Counted from the first letter of the stretch, positions 25,791 to 33,989 are shown. The stretch is DNA of 64,000 nucleotides from Helicobacter colisuis (GCF_023646285.1 NZ_JAMOKX010000004.1:124001-188000), one strand, 5' to 3'. A program made the numbers and translations. The notes: generated by a model not told the origin, from the letters alone.

Positions 25791-26213
25791 CGAAAAATTT
25801 TGAAATTCAATGAAAGTCATTTTTTAGCTTTTAGAAAAACTTGTTTTTGGATTTTTGTTTAAAAAACTGCTCCATTTTTTATATTTTTTTACAGAAATTG
25901 CCACAGGCAAAAATTCAAAATGCTAAAAGTGTAACAAATTTTCTTGTATTTTCAAAGAATCCAAAGTTTTTCGCGTTAAACAAATCAATCTTAATGCGAT
26001 ATGTAGGGATTTACAAAGGTTTGAAAATTTATTGTTTTGACTTGACATATTTTTAAAAAAAGCATAAAATTCGCCCATTCTTAGATAAAATCTAAGTGTT
26101 TTTTAAGGCTAAAATCAAGTAAAAAATAAAATTTGTGTTTTTTAACAATTTTTGATAAGCTTAGAATTCCTATTTTTAGGGCTAAATACCGATTTTTTAG
26201 GGACATTTTTTAT
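25791..26213. other. AT-rich non-coding stretch
   Basis: No convincing gene. A 71-codon open frame (25841-26056) has phenylalanine- and lysine-rich low-complexity content, no ribosome binding site, and is not supported. It precedes the repeat cluster at 26214-26460. Confidence 0.4.
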
Positions 26214-26364
26214 TGGAATCTTAAAGCAGTGCAATATTATAGATTGCTTCTTCTCTCACTGCGTTCGCTCCTCGCAATGACGTAGTAGTTAGCCGAAGCA
26301 ATCCATAATTACACAAAAAGCAAATCAATCTATGGAATCTTAAAGAAGTGCGTTATTGTGGATT
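26214..26364. repeat. Imperfect direct repeats flanking the palindromic element
   Basis: 32-base copies at 26214-26245 and 26333-26364 agree at 27 positions by eye; both begin TGGAATCTTAAAG. They bracket the large inverted repeat, the arrangement expected of a duplicated or partly duplicated intergenic element. Confidence 0.65.
26236..26309. repeat. REP-like palindromic intergenic element
   Basis: A 15-base arm (26236-26250, ATTATAGATTGCTTC) and its near-perfect complement (26295-26309) flank a 44-base core containing TGCGTTCGCTCCTCGCAATGACG-like bases at about 26259-26281. More degenerate pieces (AAGCAATCCA, GGCTTCGCAATAAC) follow to 26455. Similar elements recur between genes in Helicobacter genomes as far as I recall. 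It abuts the cmoB remnant. Confidence 0.65.
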
Positions 26365-26470
26365 ATTTGTGTTTGTAGGGGTGTAAATAGTAAAAATATA
26401 AGCAATCCAAAATTATGGATTTGCCACAGCCTTTTGCAAAGGCTTCGCAATAACAAACCAAAAGGGGCTT

Positions 26471-27007
26471 GTGGCGCAGAATCCTGCTAAAATAGTAGGG
26501 TTTGACCCTATGCCCCTATGCTTTTTGCAATACCAATTTTTGCGATTTTTTGCCCTTGAAAATCGCTTAAGCTTTGAAATGCTTGGCATAGAGGAATTGC
26601 TTTATTTTGAGAAAAATTTTGATGTGCTACTTTGTCTTGGGGTATTGTATCATCGCAAAAGCCCATTAGAAGCGATTAAGCTTGTCTATAATGCTTTAAA
26701 AAGTGGTGGCGAAGCAGTTTTTGATAGCTTGATTCTTGAGGGGGAGCAAGAGATTGCGCTTTGCACTTTTAAGGGTTGGTTGGAAAAATGTGGATTTAGA
26801 GAAATTACGCATATTGCAACGCTAAAGACTACACTAGAGGAGCAACGCAAGACCAAATGGAGTAGTGGAGAATCCTTAGAGGATTTTTTAACCCCTAGTG
26901 GGGAGCAGACGATTGAGGGGTATCCTGCTCCTAGACGCGCATATTTAAAGGCTAAAAGGATTCATTGGATTTGCCATAAATACATTAATGTAAAAATTAA
27001 CGCGTAA
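26471..27007 (+). pseudogene. cmoB: Remnant of tRNA carboxymethyluridine synthase cmoB
   Basis: 178 codons match the C-terminal half of CmoB: VGFDPMPL (SAM-binding region), LLCLGVLYHRKSPLEA, SSGESLEDFLTP and EGYPAPRRAYLKAKR. CmoB normally has about 290-320 residues. The N-terminal half, with the glycine-rich SAM motif, is missing, and repeat-like DNA takes its place. A second gap joins ILEGEQEIALCTF directly to KGWLEKCGF, losing about 25 residues that contain the usual RYAKM-NVYFIP segment. It cannot encode an active enzyme. CmoB makes cmo5U34 in tRNA wobble positions, so that modification may be lost unless another copy exists. Confidence 0.82.
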
Positions 27008-27081
27008 ATAGGTTTTTTTATTTTTTTATAATGTTTTGAAAATGGCATCAAGTTTTGATTGATTCTTAAGATCCAACTTGA

Positions 27082-27087
27082 TATAAT
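27082..27087 (+). promoter_or_regulatory. -10 hexamer TATAAT upstream of the transglutaminase operon
   Basis: A perfect TATAAT preceded by TTGA lies 35 bases before ATG 27123, with an AAAAGGAA ribosome site in between. This gives the transglutaminase-MerT-MerP unit its own sigma-70-type promoter. Confidence 0.55.
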
Positions 27088-27122
27088 AAAACCTCAAACA
27101 CAAAAACAAAAGGAATAAATTA

Positions 27123-28223
27123 ATGAAAAGACGCACTCTTTTTAAGTTGGCAGGGATAGGTGCTTTGGGCTGCTTACCGCTTCTTGCAGAAAACAAACCC
27201 CAAAACACCAAGCAAAGTCAAACACATCAGAAAAAAAGAGAATTTTCTGTAACTTTCAAGCATAATATTTTAGAATCTGGAAAATGTAAGCTTTGGATTC
27301 CACTTCCACAATCCACACCTTATCAGTTTTTGACTAGCAATCTTGCGTTGAGCGGGAATTACACCAACGCATATATTAGCAACACACAGATTCCAACACT
27401 TTTTGCGGAATTTGACAAAGTCAAAAGTCCAAATTTGGAAATCAAGTTTGATATTACGACTTATGAGCGCACGACAGATTTTAAAGAAGTGCAGGCAAAA
27501 TTTAACAAAAACGCTAAGATTCCACAAGAGGTTAAGCCTTATTTGGCAGCAACCGAACATATCCAAACCGATGGAATCGTCAAATCAACAGCAAAAGAAA
27601 TCTTGAAAAATGCCAAAGTGCAAAATGCAAATGATTGCCAACAAGCAAAAGCTATTTTTGAATGGGTTGCGACAAATATGCAACGCGATGAAAGTATTTT
27701 GGGTTGTGGTATAGGCGACGCAAAAGCGATTTTAGAATCTAAAAAGTTGTATGGCAAATGCACAGATATTAGCTCGGTTTTTGTCGCACTTTGTAGAAGC
27801 GTTGGGATTCCTGCAAGGGAGATTTTCGGGATTCGGCTTGGGCAATCAAGATTTTCTAATGCAATGGGAAGTGCGAAAGATAAAGTTGCAAATATCACTG
27901 GTGGGCAACACTGCCGCGCGGAATTTTATGTGCGAGGTTATGGCTGGATTCCTTGCGACCCGGGCGATGTTGCAAAAGTCAAATTGAGCGAAAAGCTAGA
28001 AAACGATAGTCCTAAGATTCAAAATTTGCGCGATTATCTCTTTGGAAGTTGGGAAATGTGCTGGTTGGGCTACAACACCGCAAGAGACTTTATCCTAACG
28101 CCTACACCTGCGGAAACACCACTAAATAACTTTGGTTATCCTTATGGTGAGGTGGAGGAAAATGTGCTAGACTATTATGACGCAAAAGGTTTTTCTTATT
28201 CTTATCACTCTGTTGAAAAATAA
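27123..28223 (+). CDS. Exported transglutaminase-like domain protein
   Basis: 366 residues. N-terminus MKRRTLFKLAGIGALG is a Tat-like or Sec signal. A transglutaminase-like core carries the Cys-His-Asp triad: Cys in YGKCTDISSVF, His in GGQHCRAEFY, Asp in WIPCDPGD. The fold could be a periplasmic protease or ligase; the substrate is unknown. Its stop overlaps the MerT-like start (TAATG), so the three genes to 28793 are one operon. Linkage of a transglutaminase to a metal-transport pair is unusual. Confidence 0.8.
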   Translation: MKRRTLFKLAGIGALGCLPLLAENKPQNTKQSQTHQKKREFSVTFKHNILESGKCKLWIPLPQSTPYQFLTSNLALSGNYTNAYISNTQIPTLFAEFDKVKSPNLEIKFDITTYERTTDFKEVQAKFNKNAKIPQEVKPYLAATEHIQTDGIVKSTAKEILKNAKVQNANDCQQAKAIFEWVATNMQRDESILGCGIGDAKAILESKKLYGKCTDISSVFVALCRSVGIPAREIFGIRLGQSRFSNAMGSAKDKVANITGGQHCRAEFYVRGYGWIPCDPGDVAKVKLSEKLENDSPKIQNLRDYLFGSWEMCWLGYNTARDFILTPTPAETPLNNFGYPYGEVEENVLDYYDAKGFSYSYHSVEK

Positions 28224-28537
28224 TGAAAGCTAAATTGAGCTTAATTCTTTCACTTTGTGTGGGGGTGGTGGCAAGTATTTGTTGTTTGCCTGCACTCCTT
28301 TTTCTGCTTTTTGGATTCTCGTTTGGAATTGTGAGCGTGGAATTTCTTGCTCCTTATCGCTTGATTTTTAGCGTGTTGTCTTGCTTATGTTTTGCCTTGT
28401 ATTTGTATTTTGGAATCTTAAAATGCGATTGTGCAAAAACTTGCAAAAGAAAAAAAGGCATAAGTGGCTTTCTTTGGCTGTTGGTTTTGCTTTGCATTTT
28501 GTTTTATCCAGAGATTTTAGGTTGGGTTTATGAATAA
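28223..28537 (+). CDS. merT: MerT-like mercuric (or other soft metal) transport membrane protein
   Basis: 104 residues with three hydrophobic segments. The vicinal cysteines ICCLP in helix 1, the APYRLIF motif between helices, and the second cysteine pair KCDCAKTC in the cytoplasmic loop fit MerT. MerT takes Hg(II) from MerP and passes it inward. No merA or merR is in the window, so another soft metal is possible. Overlaps both neighbours. Confidence 0.75.
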   Translation: MKAKLSLILSLCVGVVASICCLPALLFLLFGFSFGIVSVEFLAPYRLIFSVLSCLCFALYLYFGILKCDCAKTCKRKKGISGFLWLLVLLCILFYPEILGWVYE

Positions 28538-28793
28538 AGCTTTATTTTTATTGTTATTGTGCGGCGGATTGGTGTTTGGAGGAGAATATAAAATTTATGT
28601 GGAGGGTATGCACTGCCCTCTTTGCACGGCAATGGTGAGAAAAGCACTCTTAAAAGTGGAGGGAGTTACGAACGCAAAAGCCTCCTTGAAAGATAAAATT
28701 GCAAAAGTAGAATGCAGGGACGATATTTCAAAAGAAAAACTCCTAGAGGCTGTTGCAACGACGGGTTATAGCGGAGTGTTTGTGTATGATTGA
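28530..28793 (+). CDS. merP: MerP-like periplasmic heavy-metal-binding protein (HMA)
   Basis: 87 residues: signal peptide (about 1-17) then one HMA domain with metal site GMHCPLC. The rest (VRKALLKVEGV, AKVECRD, ATTGYSG) is typical. It would bind Hg(II) or Cu(I) in the periplasm and hand it to the MerT-like protein. Overlaps the merT-like gene by eight bases and is last in the operon. Confidence 0.8.
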   Translation: MNKALFLLLLCGGLVFGGEYKIYVEGMHCPLCTAMVRKALLKVEGVTNAKASLKDKIAKVECRDDISKEKLLEAVATTGYSGVFVYD

Positions 28794-29080
28794 ATTTAAG
28801 GAGTTGCTTTTAGGGTAAATATATCCTGATATTTTTTAATTTTCTCAATCTCACTTGTTGCCAAAACCATAAGAAACCCTCATAAAGTATTAGCTAACAT
28901 TCTAACACAAAAAAACAATGTTTTACAATAAAATTTTAGAAATCACATATAAAAGCGGTTACAAAGAGGGCATAAGCATATCTTAAGGAGTTTTTAAATC
29001 TAGTATGCAAAACCCTTTAACCCTTTTTTATCTCCATACTTTTACGCATTATTCCGTAAATAATAATGGAGGCTAAAGAA

Positions 29081-29257
29081 ATGGAATATTTTGCTTTAGC
29101 GGTATTACTAATGTTCTTTGCCATTTTTTGCTATGGATTGTTTCTTTCTACTTCCGATGATTTTGTAGATTCTGAAACCTTGCAGATTCTAGCTGCTAAT
29201 TCAAATTTAAATAAACGAAAACCCAAAAAGAAAAAGGAAAAGGTAACAAAATGGTAG
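29081..29257 (+). CDS. Small single-span membrane protein
   Basis: 58 residues from ATG 29081 with GGAGG nine bases upstream. One transmembrane helix (about 4-23) then a lysine-rich tail (KRKPKKKKEK). Unknown function. It overlaps the next small gene by seven bases and with it precedes an orphan DNA methyltransferase, so these three form a small operon of mobile-element character. Confidence 0.55.
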   Translation: MEYFALAVLLMFFAIFCYGLFLSTSDDFVDSETLQILAANSNLNKRKPKKKKEKVTKW

Positions 29258-29463
29258 TGAATCACGAAAAATTAAAAGAGTTAGAGAAATCAATGGGAAA
29301 GAAAATAGAGGATTTGACAGAGGTTGAAAGAATAAATCTCTTTGAATCCCCTAGCTCTTATGGTTTATACGATGCTACACCCTGCGATTTTTTAATAGTA
29401 GGAGTTGTTTTAGGTGTATTGGTATCAGCTTTTACAATGATGATATGCGGGTGTTTTGTCTAA
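29251..29463 (+). CDS. Small membrane protein before the DNA methyltransferase
   Basis: 70 residues: charged N-terminal half (KLKELEKSMGKKIEDL) and one C-terminal transmembrane helix (DFLIVGVVLGVLVSAFT). Unknown function. Its stop codon overlaps the methyltransferase start (TAATG), so translation is coupled. Confidence 0.55.
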   Translation: MVVNHEKLKELEKSMGKKIEDLTEVERINLFESPSSYGLYDATPCDFLIVGVVLGVLVSAFTMMICGCFV

Positions 29464-30137
29464 TGCAATATGAAATAAAACACCAAGAAGCCTTAGAATA
29501 TTTAAAAAATTTAAAAGATAGTAGCGTAGATTTGGTTGTAACTGACCCACCTTATTTGATGCAAGATTGTGGGGGTGGAGGCATTTGCGGCAAGAGGAGG
29601 CAATACCATAAAATTTATAGCAAAGAATTAAGGCAGAATTTAAGAGATGGATTTAACTTTAAAATCCTAGAGGAAAGACGCGTGAATAATCCCTTAAATG
29701 CTTATTTCTTTTGTAATGCCAAGCTTTTAGGGAAACTTTTAGAATACTTCAAAGAGGATAAATTTGATATTTTGGTGTATCACAAGAAAAATCCAATCCC
29801 TGCTTTTAATAAAAAATATTTAAGCGATTTAGAATATATTTTATTTGTTTGTAATGACAGAAATTTAATGCAAAATACTTTTTCTACTAGCTCTAAGCTT
29901 TTTTCTATCAATATTCCTCCTAAAGAAACAAATCACCCCACAGAAAAACCCATATCTATTTTAAAAACCCTTATACAAAACTCCTCTAAAAAAGGTGATG
30001 TGGTGCTTGATTGCTTTTGTGGAAGCGGAAGCACGCTCAAAGCTTCCCTAGAATTAGAGAGAAAATTTGTAGGCTGCGAGATAAAAGAGGAATATCTCAA
30101 TATGTGTTTTAATAGGAGTGAATCACCCACCCGCTAA
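29463..30137 (+). CDS. Orphan DNA adenine/cytosine-N4 methyltransferase (beta-type)
   Basis: About 224 residues from ATG 29463. Motif IV DPPY comes first and motif I FCGSGST near the C-terminus, the order of the beta group of amino-methyltransferases. NHPTEKP just before motif I also fits. The target is not predictable. No restriction partner is seen. The last residues (SESPTR) run into the right-end DNA of an IS605-type remnant, so the native C-terminus may have been replaced by the insertion. Confidence 0.83.
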   Translation: MQYEIKHQEALEYLKNLKDSSVDLVVTDPPYLMQDCGGGGICGKRRQYHKIYSKELRQNLRDGFNFKILEERRVNNPLNAYFFCNAKLLGKLLEYFKEDKFDILVYHKKNPIPAFNKKYLSDLEYILFVCNDRNLMQNTFSTSSKLFSINIPPKETNHPTEKPISILKTLIQNSSKKGDVVLDCFCGSGSTLKASLELERKFVGCEIKEEYLNMCFNRSESPTR

Positions 30138-30147
30138 AGCAAGTGGG
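30126..30147. mobile_element. IS605-type right-end hairpin remnant
   Basis: On the minus strand CCCACTTGC, loop TTTA, GCGGGTGGG forms a nine-pair stem with two G-U pairs. This is the kind of subterminal hairpin found at the right end of IS200/IS605 elements, and it overlaps the tnpB stop codon, where the omega RNA would also end. It marks the left boundary of the remnant. Confidence 0.65.
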
Positions 30148-30363
30148 CTTCTTGCTTCATCGATAGATAACTAGTATCAAGTATGTAACCATATTTTGAT
30201 ACCCTGCTAGTGCTATCTCCACAAGCGTAACTTTGGGTAATTCCTACCCTAGATTTATCAAGTTTTATTTTATATCTATCATCAATAATACCTAGTGCAT
30301 AATTTCTTATATTGATACTAGCATTTAGGTCTCTATCGTGTTTAGTATGACAATAAGGACAAT
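30134..30363 (-). pseudogene. C-terminal remnant of IS605-family TnpB
   Basis: The minus-strand frame from FNCPYCHTKHDRDLNASINIRN onward (segments FNCPYCHTK, HDRDLNAS) matches the TnpB zinc ribbon and the last RuvC Asp. The rest runs to the stop at 30134-30136. The N-terminal part, the RuvC Asp and Glu, and any tnpA are missing. The apparent upstream extension to 30541 is antisense to lldP and is not TnpB. An inactive relic. Confidence 0.78.
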
Positions 30364-30387
30364 TAAATATTTCTTTTAGGAGTTTAT

Positions 30388-30450
30388 ATGGAATGGATGC
30401 AAGTTTATGACCCACTAAATAATCTTTGGCTAAGTGCATTAGTAACATTT
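30388..30450 (+). other. Original N-terminal codons of lldP, out of frame
   Basis: From ATG 30388, with AGGAG six bases upstream, the frame reads MEWMQVYDPLNNLWLSALVT, which is a normal lactate permease N-terminus. The rest of lldP continues in a different frame after the T-tract at about 30449. One missing T in that tract explains the shift. Confidence 0.75.
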
Positions 30451-32021
30451 TACCAATCGCTCTCTTTTTTATTTCATTGGTTATTTTTAAAACCAAAGGA
30501 CATACAGCCGGATTTTTAACCGTAGTTTTAGCGGCTATCATTGCTGTATTTGTGTATGGTATGCCATTTAATAAAATGTTTTTTAGCTTTATTTATGGTG
30601 CTATTTATGGGATTTGGCCTATTGCTTGGATTATTGTTGCAGCGATTTTCCTCTACAAGCTCACGGTGAAATCAGGCTATTTTGATATTTTGCGTGAATC
30701 TATTATCGCTATCACACCCGATCAAAGATTGCAAGTGATTTTGATTGGTTTTTGTTTTGGTGCATTCTTGGAGGGTGCGATTGGCTTTGGTGGTCCTGTG
30801 GCTATTACTGCAGCATTGCTTGTGGGTATGGGCTTAAAACCACTTTATGCGGCAGGATTGTGTTTGATAGCCAACACAGCACCCGTTGCTTTTGGTGCTG
30901 TTGGGATTCCAATTATTGCTATGGCGGGTGTTGTTGGCGTTCCTGCTATTGAGATTTCTTTTGTTGCTGGACATATGCTTCCGCCACTCTCACTTTTTGT
31001 GCCATTTTTCTTAGTATTCCTAATGGATGGATTTAAGGGTATCAAAGAAACTTGGCCAGCGCTATTTGTTGCAGGATTTAGTTTTGCAGTAGTGCAATAT
31101 TTAACCGCCACATATCTTGGACCAGAGCTACCCGATATTGCTTCAGCAGTTGTTTCTATTGCGGCTACAACAATCTTTTTAAAATTTTGGAAACCCAAAA
31201 ATACCTTCAAGTTTGATTCAGAAGTTGGCGGAAAGCAAACACTTGAAGCCAAACAATATTCAATATCTCAAATCACACTTGCTTGGCTTCCTTTTGTCAT
31301 CTTAATTGTAATGATCATTATTTGGACACAAGGTTGGTTTAAAGAGGCTCTAGCTTTCACAACCTTGAAGTTTAATTTTGAAAATCTTCAAGGATTATTC
31401 CAAACACCCCCTGCTTCTAGCGAAGTAAAAGCAGTGAATTCTGTTTTTGCCTTACCACTTATCTTAAATGCAGGAACTTCAATTTTCATCACTGCCTTGA
31501 TTACAATGGCACTTCTAAGAGTTAAAATTTCTACTGCCATAACAACGTTTGGTGAAACTTTAAATGAAATGAAATTTGCACTTTTGACAATTTCTTTGGT
31601 AGTTGGATTTGCATATATTTCAAATTATAGTGGCTTATCTGCAACTCTTGCTCTTGCTTTAGCAGAAACAGGCGATGCTTTTGCATTTTTCTCACCTATT
31701 GTTGGTTGGCTTGGTGTATTCCTAACAGGCAGCGATACAAGCTCCAACTTACTCTTTGGAACATTGCAACAACTCACAGCTAGACAACTTGATATTCCAG
31801 AAGTCTTATTCCTTGCTGCAAACTCTGTGGGTGGTGTAGTAGGAAAAATGATTTCTCCACAAAGTATTGCTATTGCGTGTGCGGCAGTGGGATTAGTAGG
31901 AAAAGAATCTGATCTCTTTAGATTTACCGTTAAATATTCAATTATTTTTGTCATTGGTATTGGAATCTTTACTTATGCATTAGCTTTTATCTTCCCTGAT
32001 GCAATCCCAATGTCAAGATAA
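30426..32021 (+). CDS. lldP: L-lactate permease LldP (apparent N-terminal frameshift)
   Basis: The main frame encodes about 525 residues of LldP with about 12-14 transmembrane helices: IWPIAWIIVAA, GAFLEGAIGFGGPVAI, LTGSDTSSNLLFG and NSVGGVVGKMISPQSIA. It imports L-lactate by proton symport, feeding LutABC. The only in-frame start, TTG 30426, lacks a ribosome site; the natural start ATG 30388 is in another frame. A one-base deletion near 30449-30452 breaks the gene, or the assembly has lost a T. If real, permease activity is doubtful unless the ribosome shifts frame. Confidence 0.8.
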   Translation: MAKCISNILPIALFFISLVIFKTKGHTAGFLTVVLAAIIAVFVYGMPFNKMFFSFIYGAIYGIWPIAWIIVAAIFLYKLTVKSGYFDILRESIIAITPDQRLQVILIGFCFGAFLEGAIGFGGPVAITAALLVGMGLKPLYAAGLCLIANTAPVAFGAVGIPIIAMAGVVGVPAIEISFVAGHMLPPLSLFVPFFLVFLMDGFKGIKETWPALFVAGFSFAVVQYLTATYLGPELPDIASAVVSIAATTIFLKFWKPKNTFKFDSEVGGKQTLEAKQYSISQITLAWLPFVILIVMIIIWTQGWFKEALAFTTLKFNFENLQGLFQTPPASSEVKAVNSVFALPLILNAGTSIFITALITMALLRVKISTAITTFGETLNEMKFALLTISLVVGFAYISNYSGLSATLALALAETGDAFAFFSPIVGWLGVFLTGSDTSSNLLFGTLQQLTARQLDIPEVLFLAANSVGGVVGKMISPQSIAIACAAVGLVGKESDLFRFTVKYSIIFVIGIGIFTYALAFIFPDAIPMSR

Positions 32022-32026
32022 TTTCA

Positions 32027-32046
32027 CTCCCCTTTTTTAAGGGGGT
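32027..32046 (+). terminator. Terminator of lldP
   Basis: Stem CTCCCCTT / AAGGGGGT around a TTTT loop, six bases after the lldP stop. The following T run is weak (TTCTG). Confidence 0.5.
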
Positions 32047-32066
32047 TCTGTAATTAAATTTTACTT

Positions 32067-32768
32067 TTAAAATCGCATAAGCCAATAAGGAATATTTTCT
32101 TTCTCTTGCTCAAAACTTGTCTCTATGCCATGTCCAGGCAGAATCAATATGTCTTCTTTAATTTGCATAAAAGCCTCCAAACTTGCTTTCATTGTCGCAC
32201 TATCTGAATATGGAAAATCACTGCGCCCAATAGAGCGATAAAAAACAAAATCTCCACTAAACATTACCTTTTGACTAGGGGAATTTTTGTGGTTTAATAC
32301 AATCACACTACAACCTGGCGTGTGTCCGGGGTAACAAATAAACTCTATTTCAAAATTTCCATAGTGTAATTGAATTTTTCTACCCAAATTAGAAACATTG
32401 GAATGGAATTCTTTAATCACAGAATCACAATCAGAGCCCACTAAAATAGTTGGCTTAGATTCTTGCAATCCCGTATTAAAAAAGTCTTTTTGCAACATAA
32501 AGGCATCTTCAAAAGGACATACCAAAGGAATATTTGGCAATTTTTCCTGTAATGCAGCGTTACTCCAAACATGATCAAAATGTCCATGCGTATTTAAAAT
32601 AGCCAGTGGATTTTTGGCATTTTCCAAAACCCAATTAGTCGCTCCAATCCCAGGATCAATCACAAGCGATTCAGATTCATCTTGCGCAATTGCAAGATAA
32701 CAATTTGTTTGATACTCCCCAAAAGGCTCTCTTAAAATCTTAAAAAAATCATTTTCAAAAACAATCAT
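32067..32768 (-). CDS. MBL-fold metallo-hydrolase (glyoxalase II-like)
   Basis: About 233 residues. The metal motif THGHFDH, followed later by YPGHTPG, SGDFVF and LPGHG, identifies a metallo-beta-lactamase-fold hydrolase of the glyoxalase II/YcbL type. Start ATG 32768 is six bases after AAGGAA; ATG 32774 lies directly at that site. Substrate is probably a thioester, but this is not shown. It diverges from dgt with about 80 bases between. Confidence 0.85.
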   Translation of the reverse strand: MIVFENDFFKILREPFGEYQTNCYLAIAQDESESLVIDPGIGATNWVLENAKNPLAILNTHGHFDHVWSNAALQEKLPNIPLVCPFEDAFMLQKDFFNTGLQESKPTILVGSDCDSVIKEFHSNVSNLGRKIQLHYGNFEIEFICYPGHTPGCSVIVLNHKNSPSQKVMFSGDFVFYRSIGRSDFPYSDSATMKASLEAFMQIKEDILILPGHGIETSFEQEKENIPYWLMRF

Positions 32769-32848
32769 TACCATTTCCTTAAATCTTTTTGCAAATCTTA
32801 GCACAAGATGATAAAATAACAAAAGCATTCAATTATTTTAGGCTTATT

Positions 32849-33940
32849 ATGAATCCATATTATCGCTTTTTTCCAGTCAATCCAGATTTTAGGAATCCTT
32901 TCCGAAGGGATAGGGACAGAATCCTTCATAGCTCGTATTTTAGACGCTTAGAATATAAAACACAAGTTTTTTTGAATCAAAGTGGAGATTATTTCCGCAC
33001 ACGCCTTACGCATTCATTAGAAGTTAGCCAAATTGCAAGAACACTTGCAGAATATTTAAAACTTGATGAAAACCTTGCTGAAGCCATCGCTCTAGCTCAC
33101 GATTTAGGGCATACGCCTTTTGGGCACGCAGGAGGAGATGAGCTTGATAAAATAATGCGACATTATGGTTATCACTGCGGCTTTGATCATAACTTTCAAT
33201 CCTTTAGAGTAGTAACTAGCCTAGAGAAACGCTACAAAGAATTTGATGGCTTAAACCTTACTTTTGCTACTTTAGAGGGCATTTTAAAACATTCCTATCC
33301 CTATGAAAAATCATTTTTAAATCCATGGCACAAAGAAACTTTTAAGCCTGAATTTCACCCAAGCCTAGAAGCAATCATTGTTGATTTGTCTGATGAGATT
33401 GCCTATATTAGCCACGATATAGATGATGGAGTTAAATATGGGCTAATCTGCTTTGAAGATTTACAAGAAAGCAAACTAGTTTGCGATTCTATTAGCTATG
33501 TCAAAACCATTGAAAAAATTTCCCAAGATGATCCGATTTTTCGCTATCGTTTCACTTCAAAGCTCATTACATTGCTTGTTTATGATATTATAGAAAACAA
33601 CAAGCCTTGCACACAAGATAAAGTGCAACACTTTATTTACAAAGCCCAAGAATCACTCCCCATTAGCCACACTCCGATCATACAAAAAGAAATCAAGATT
33701 CTCAAAAAGCTCCTCTTTAAAAAGCTCTATCGCCATGAAGAAATTTCAAGGAAAATGTTTATGGGCAAACAATGTGTAAAAAAACTCTATGAATGTTTTA
33801 ATAATGATGTTAATTTACTACCTAGCCAAATGCGCAATAAAATTGAAAAAGGCGCTAAAATTCACCGCGTATGCGCCGATTATATTGCCTCTATGACTGA
33901 TCGCTATGCTATGGCACTTTATCGTGAATTAGGATTTTAG
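32849..33940 (+). CDS. dgt: dGTP triphosphohydrolase-like HD protein
   Basis: 363 residues from ATG 32849. HD-domain motifs: RTRLTHSLEV, IALAHDLGHTPFGHAG, DHNFQSFRV and DEIAYISHDIDDG. The family removes triphosphate from dNTPs. The N-terminus (RRDRDRILHSSYFRRLEYKTQVF as DRDRIL ... FRRLEYKTQ) is typical. Next gene is convergent, 49 bases away. Confidence 0.9.
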   Translation: MNPYYRFFPVNPDFRNPFRRDRDRILHSSYFRRLEYKTQVFLNQSGDYFRTRLTHSLEVSQIARTLAEYLKLDENLAEAIALAHDLGHTPFGHAGGDELDKIMRHYGYHCGFDHNFQSFRVVTSLEKRYKEFDGLNLTFATLEGILKHSYPYEKSFLNPWHKETFKPEFHPSLEAIIVDLSDEIAYISHDIDDGVKYGLICFEDLQESKLVCDSISYVKTIEKISQDDPIFRYRFTSKLITLLVYDIIENNKPCTQDKVQHFIYKAQESLPISHTPIIQKEIKILKKLLFKKLYRHEEISRKMFMGKQCVKKLYECFNNDVNLLPSQMRNKIEKGAKIHRVCADYIASMTDRYAMALYRELGF

Positions 33941-33989
33941 TGCTATCTAGTAAAAGCTCCAGTGAAGCCTTTACTTTAGCGACTAAATA

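Noticed and set aside
25841-26056. 71-codon plus-strand open frame
   Set aside because: Low-complexity Phe/Lys/Ile content, no ribosome site, in AT-rich intergenic DNA.
28799-28873. 24-codon minus-strand frame (MVLATSEIEKIKKYQ...) with a weak GAGGG upstream
   Set aside because: Too short and unsupported by neighbours; could be a gene relic but there is nothing to confirm it.
30364-30541. N-terminal extension of the minus-strand tnpB-like frame
   Set aside because: It is the antisense of the lldP 5' region and has no TnpB character; only the zinc-ribbon end is genuine.
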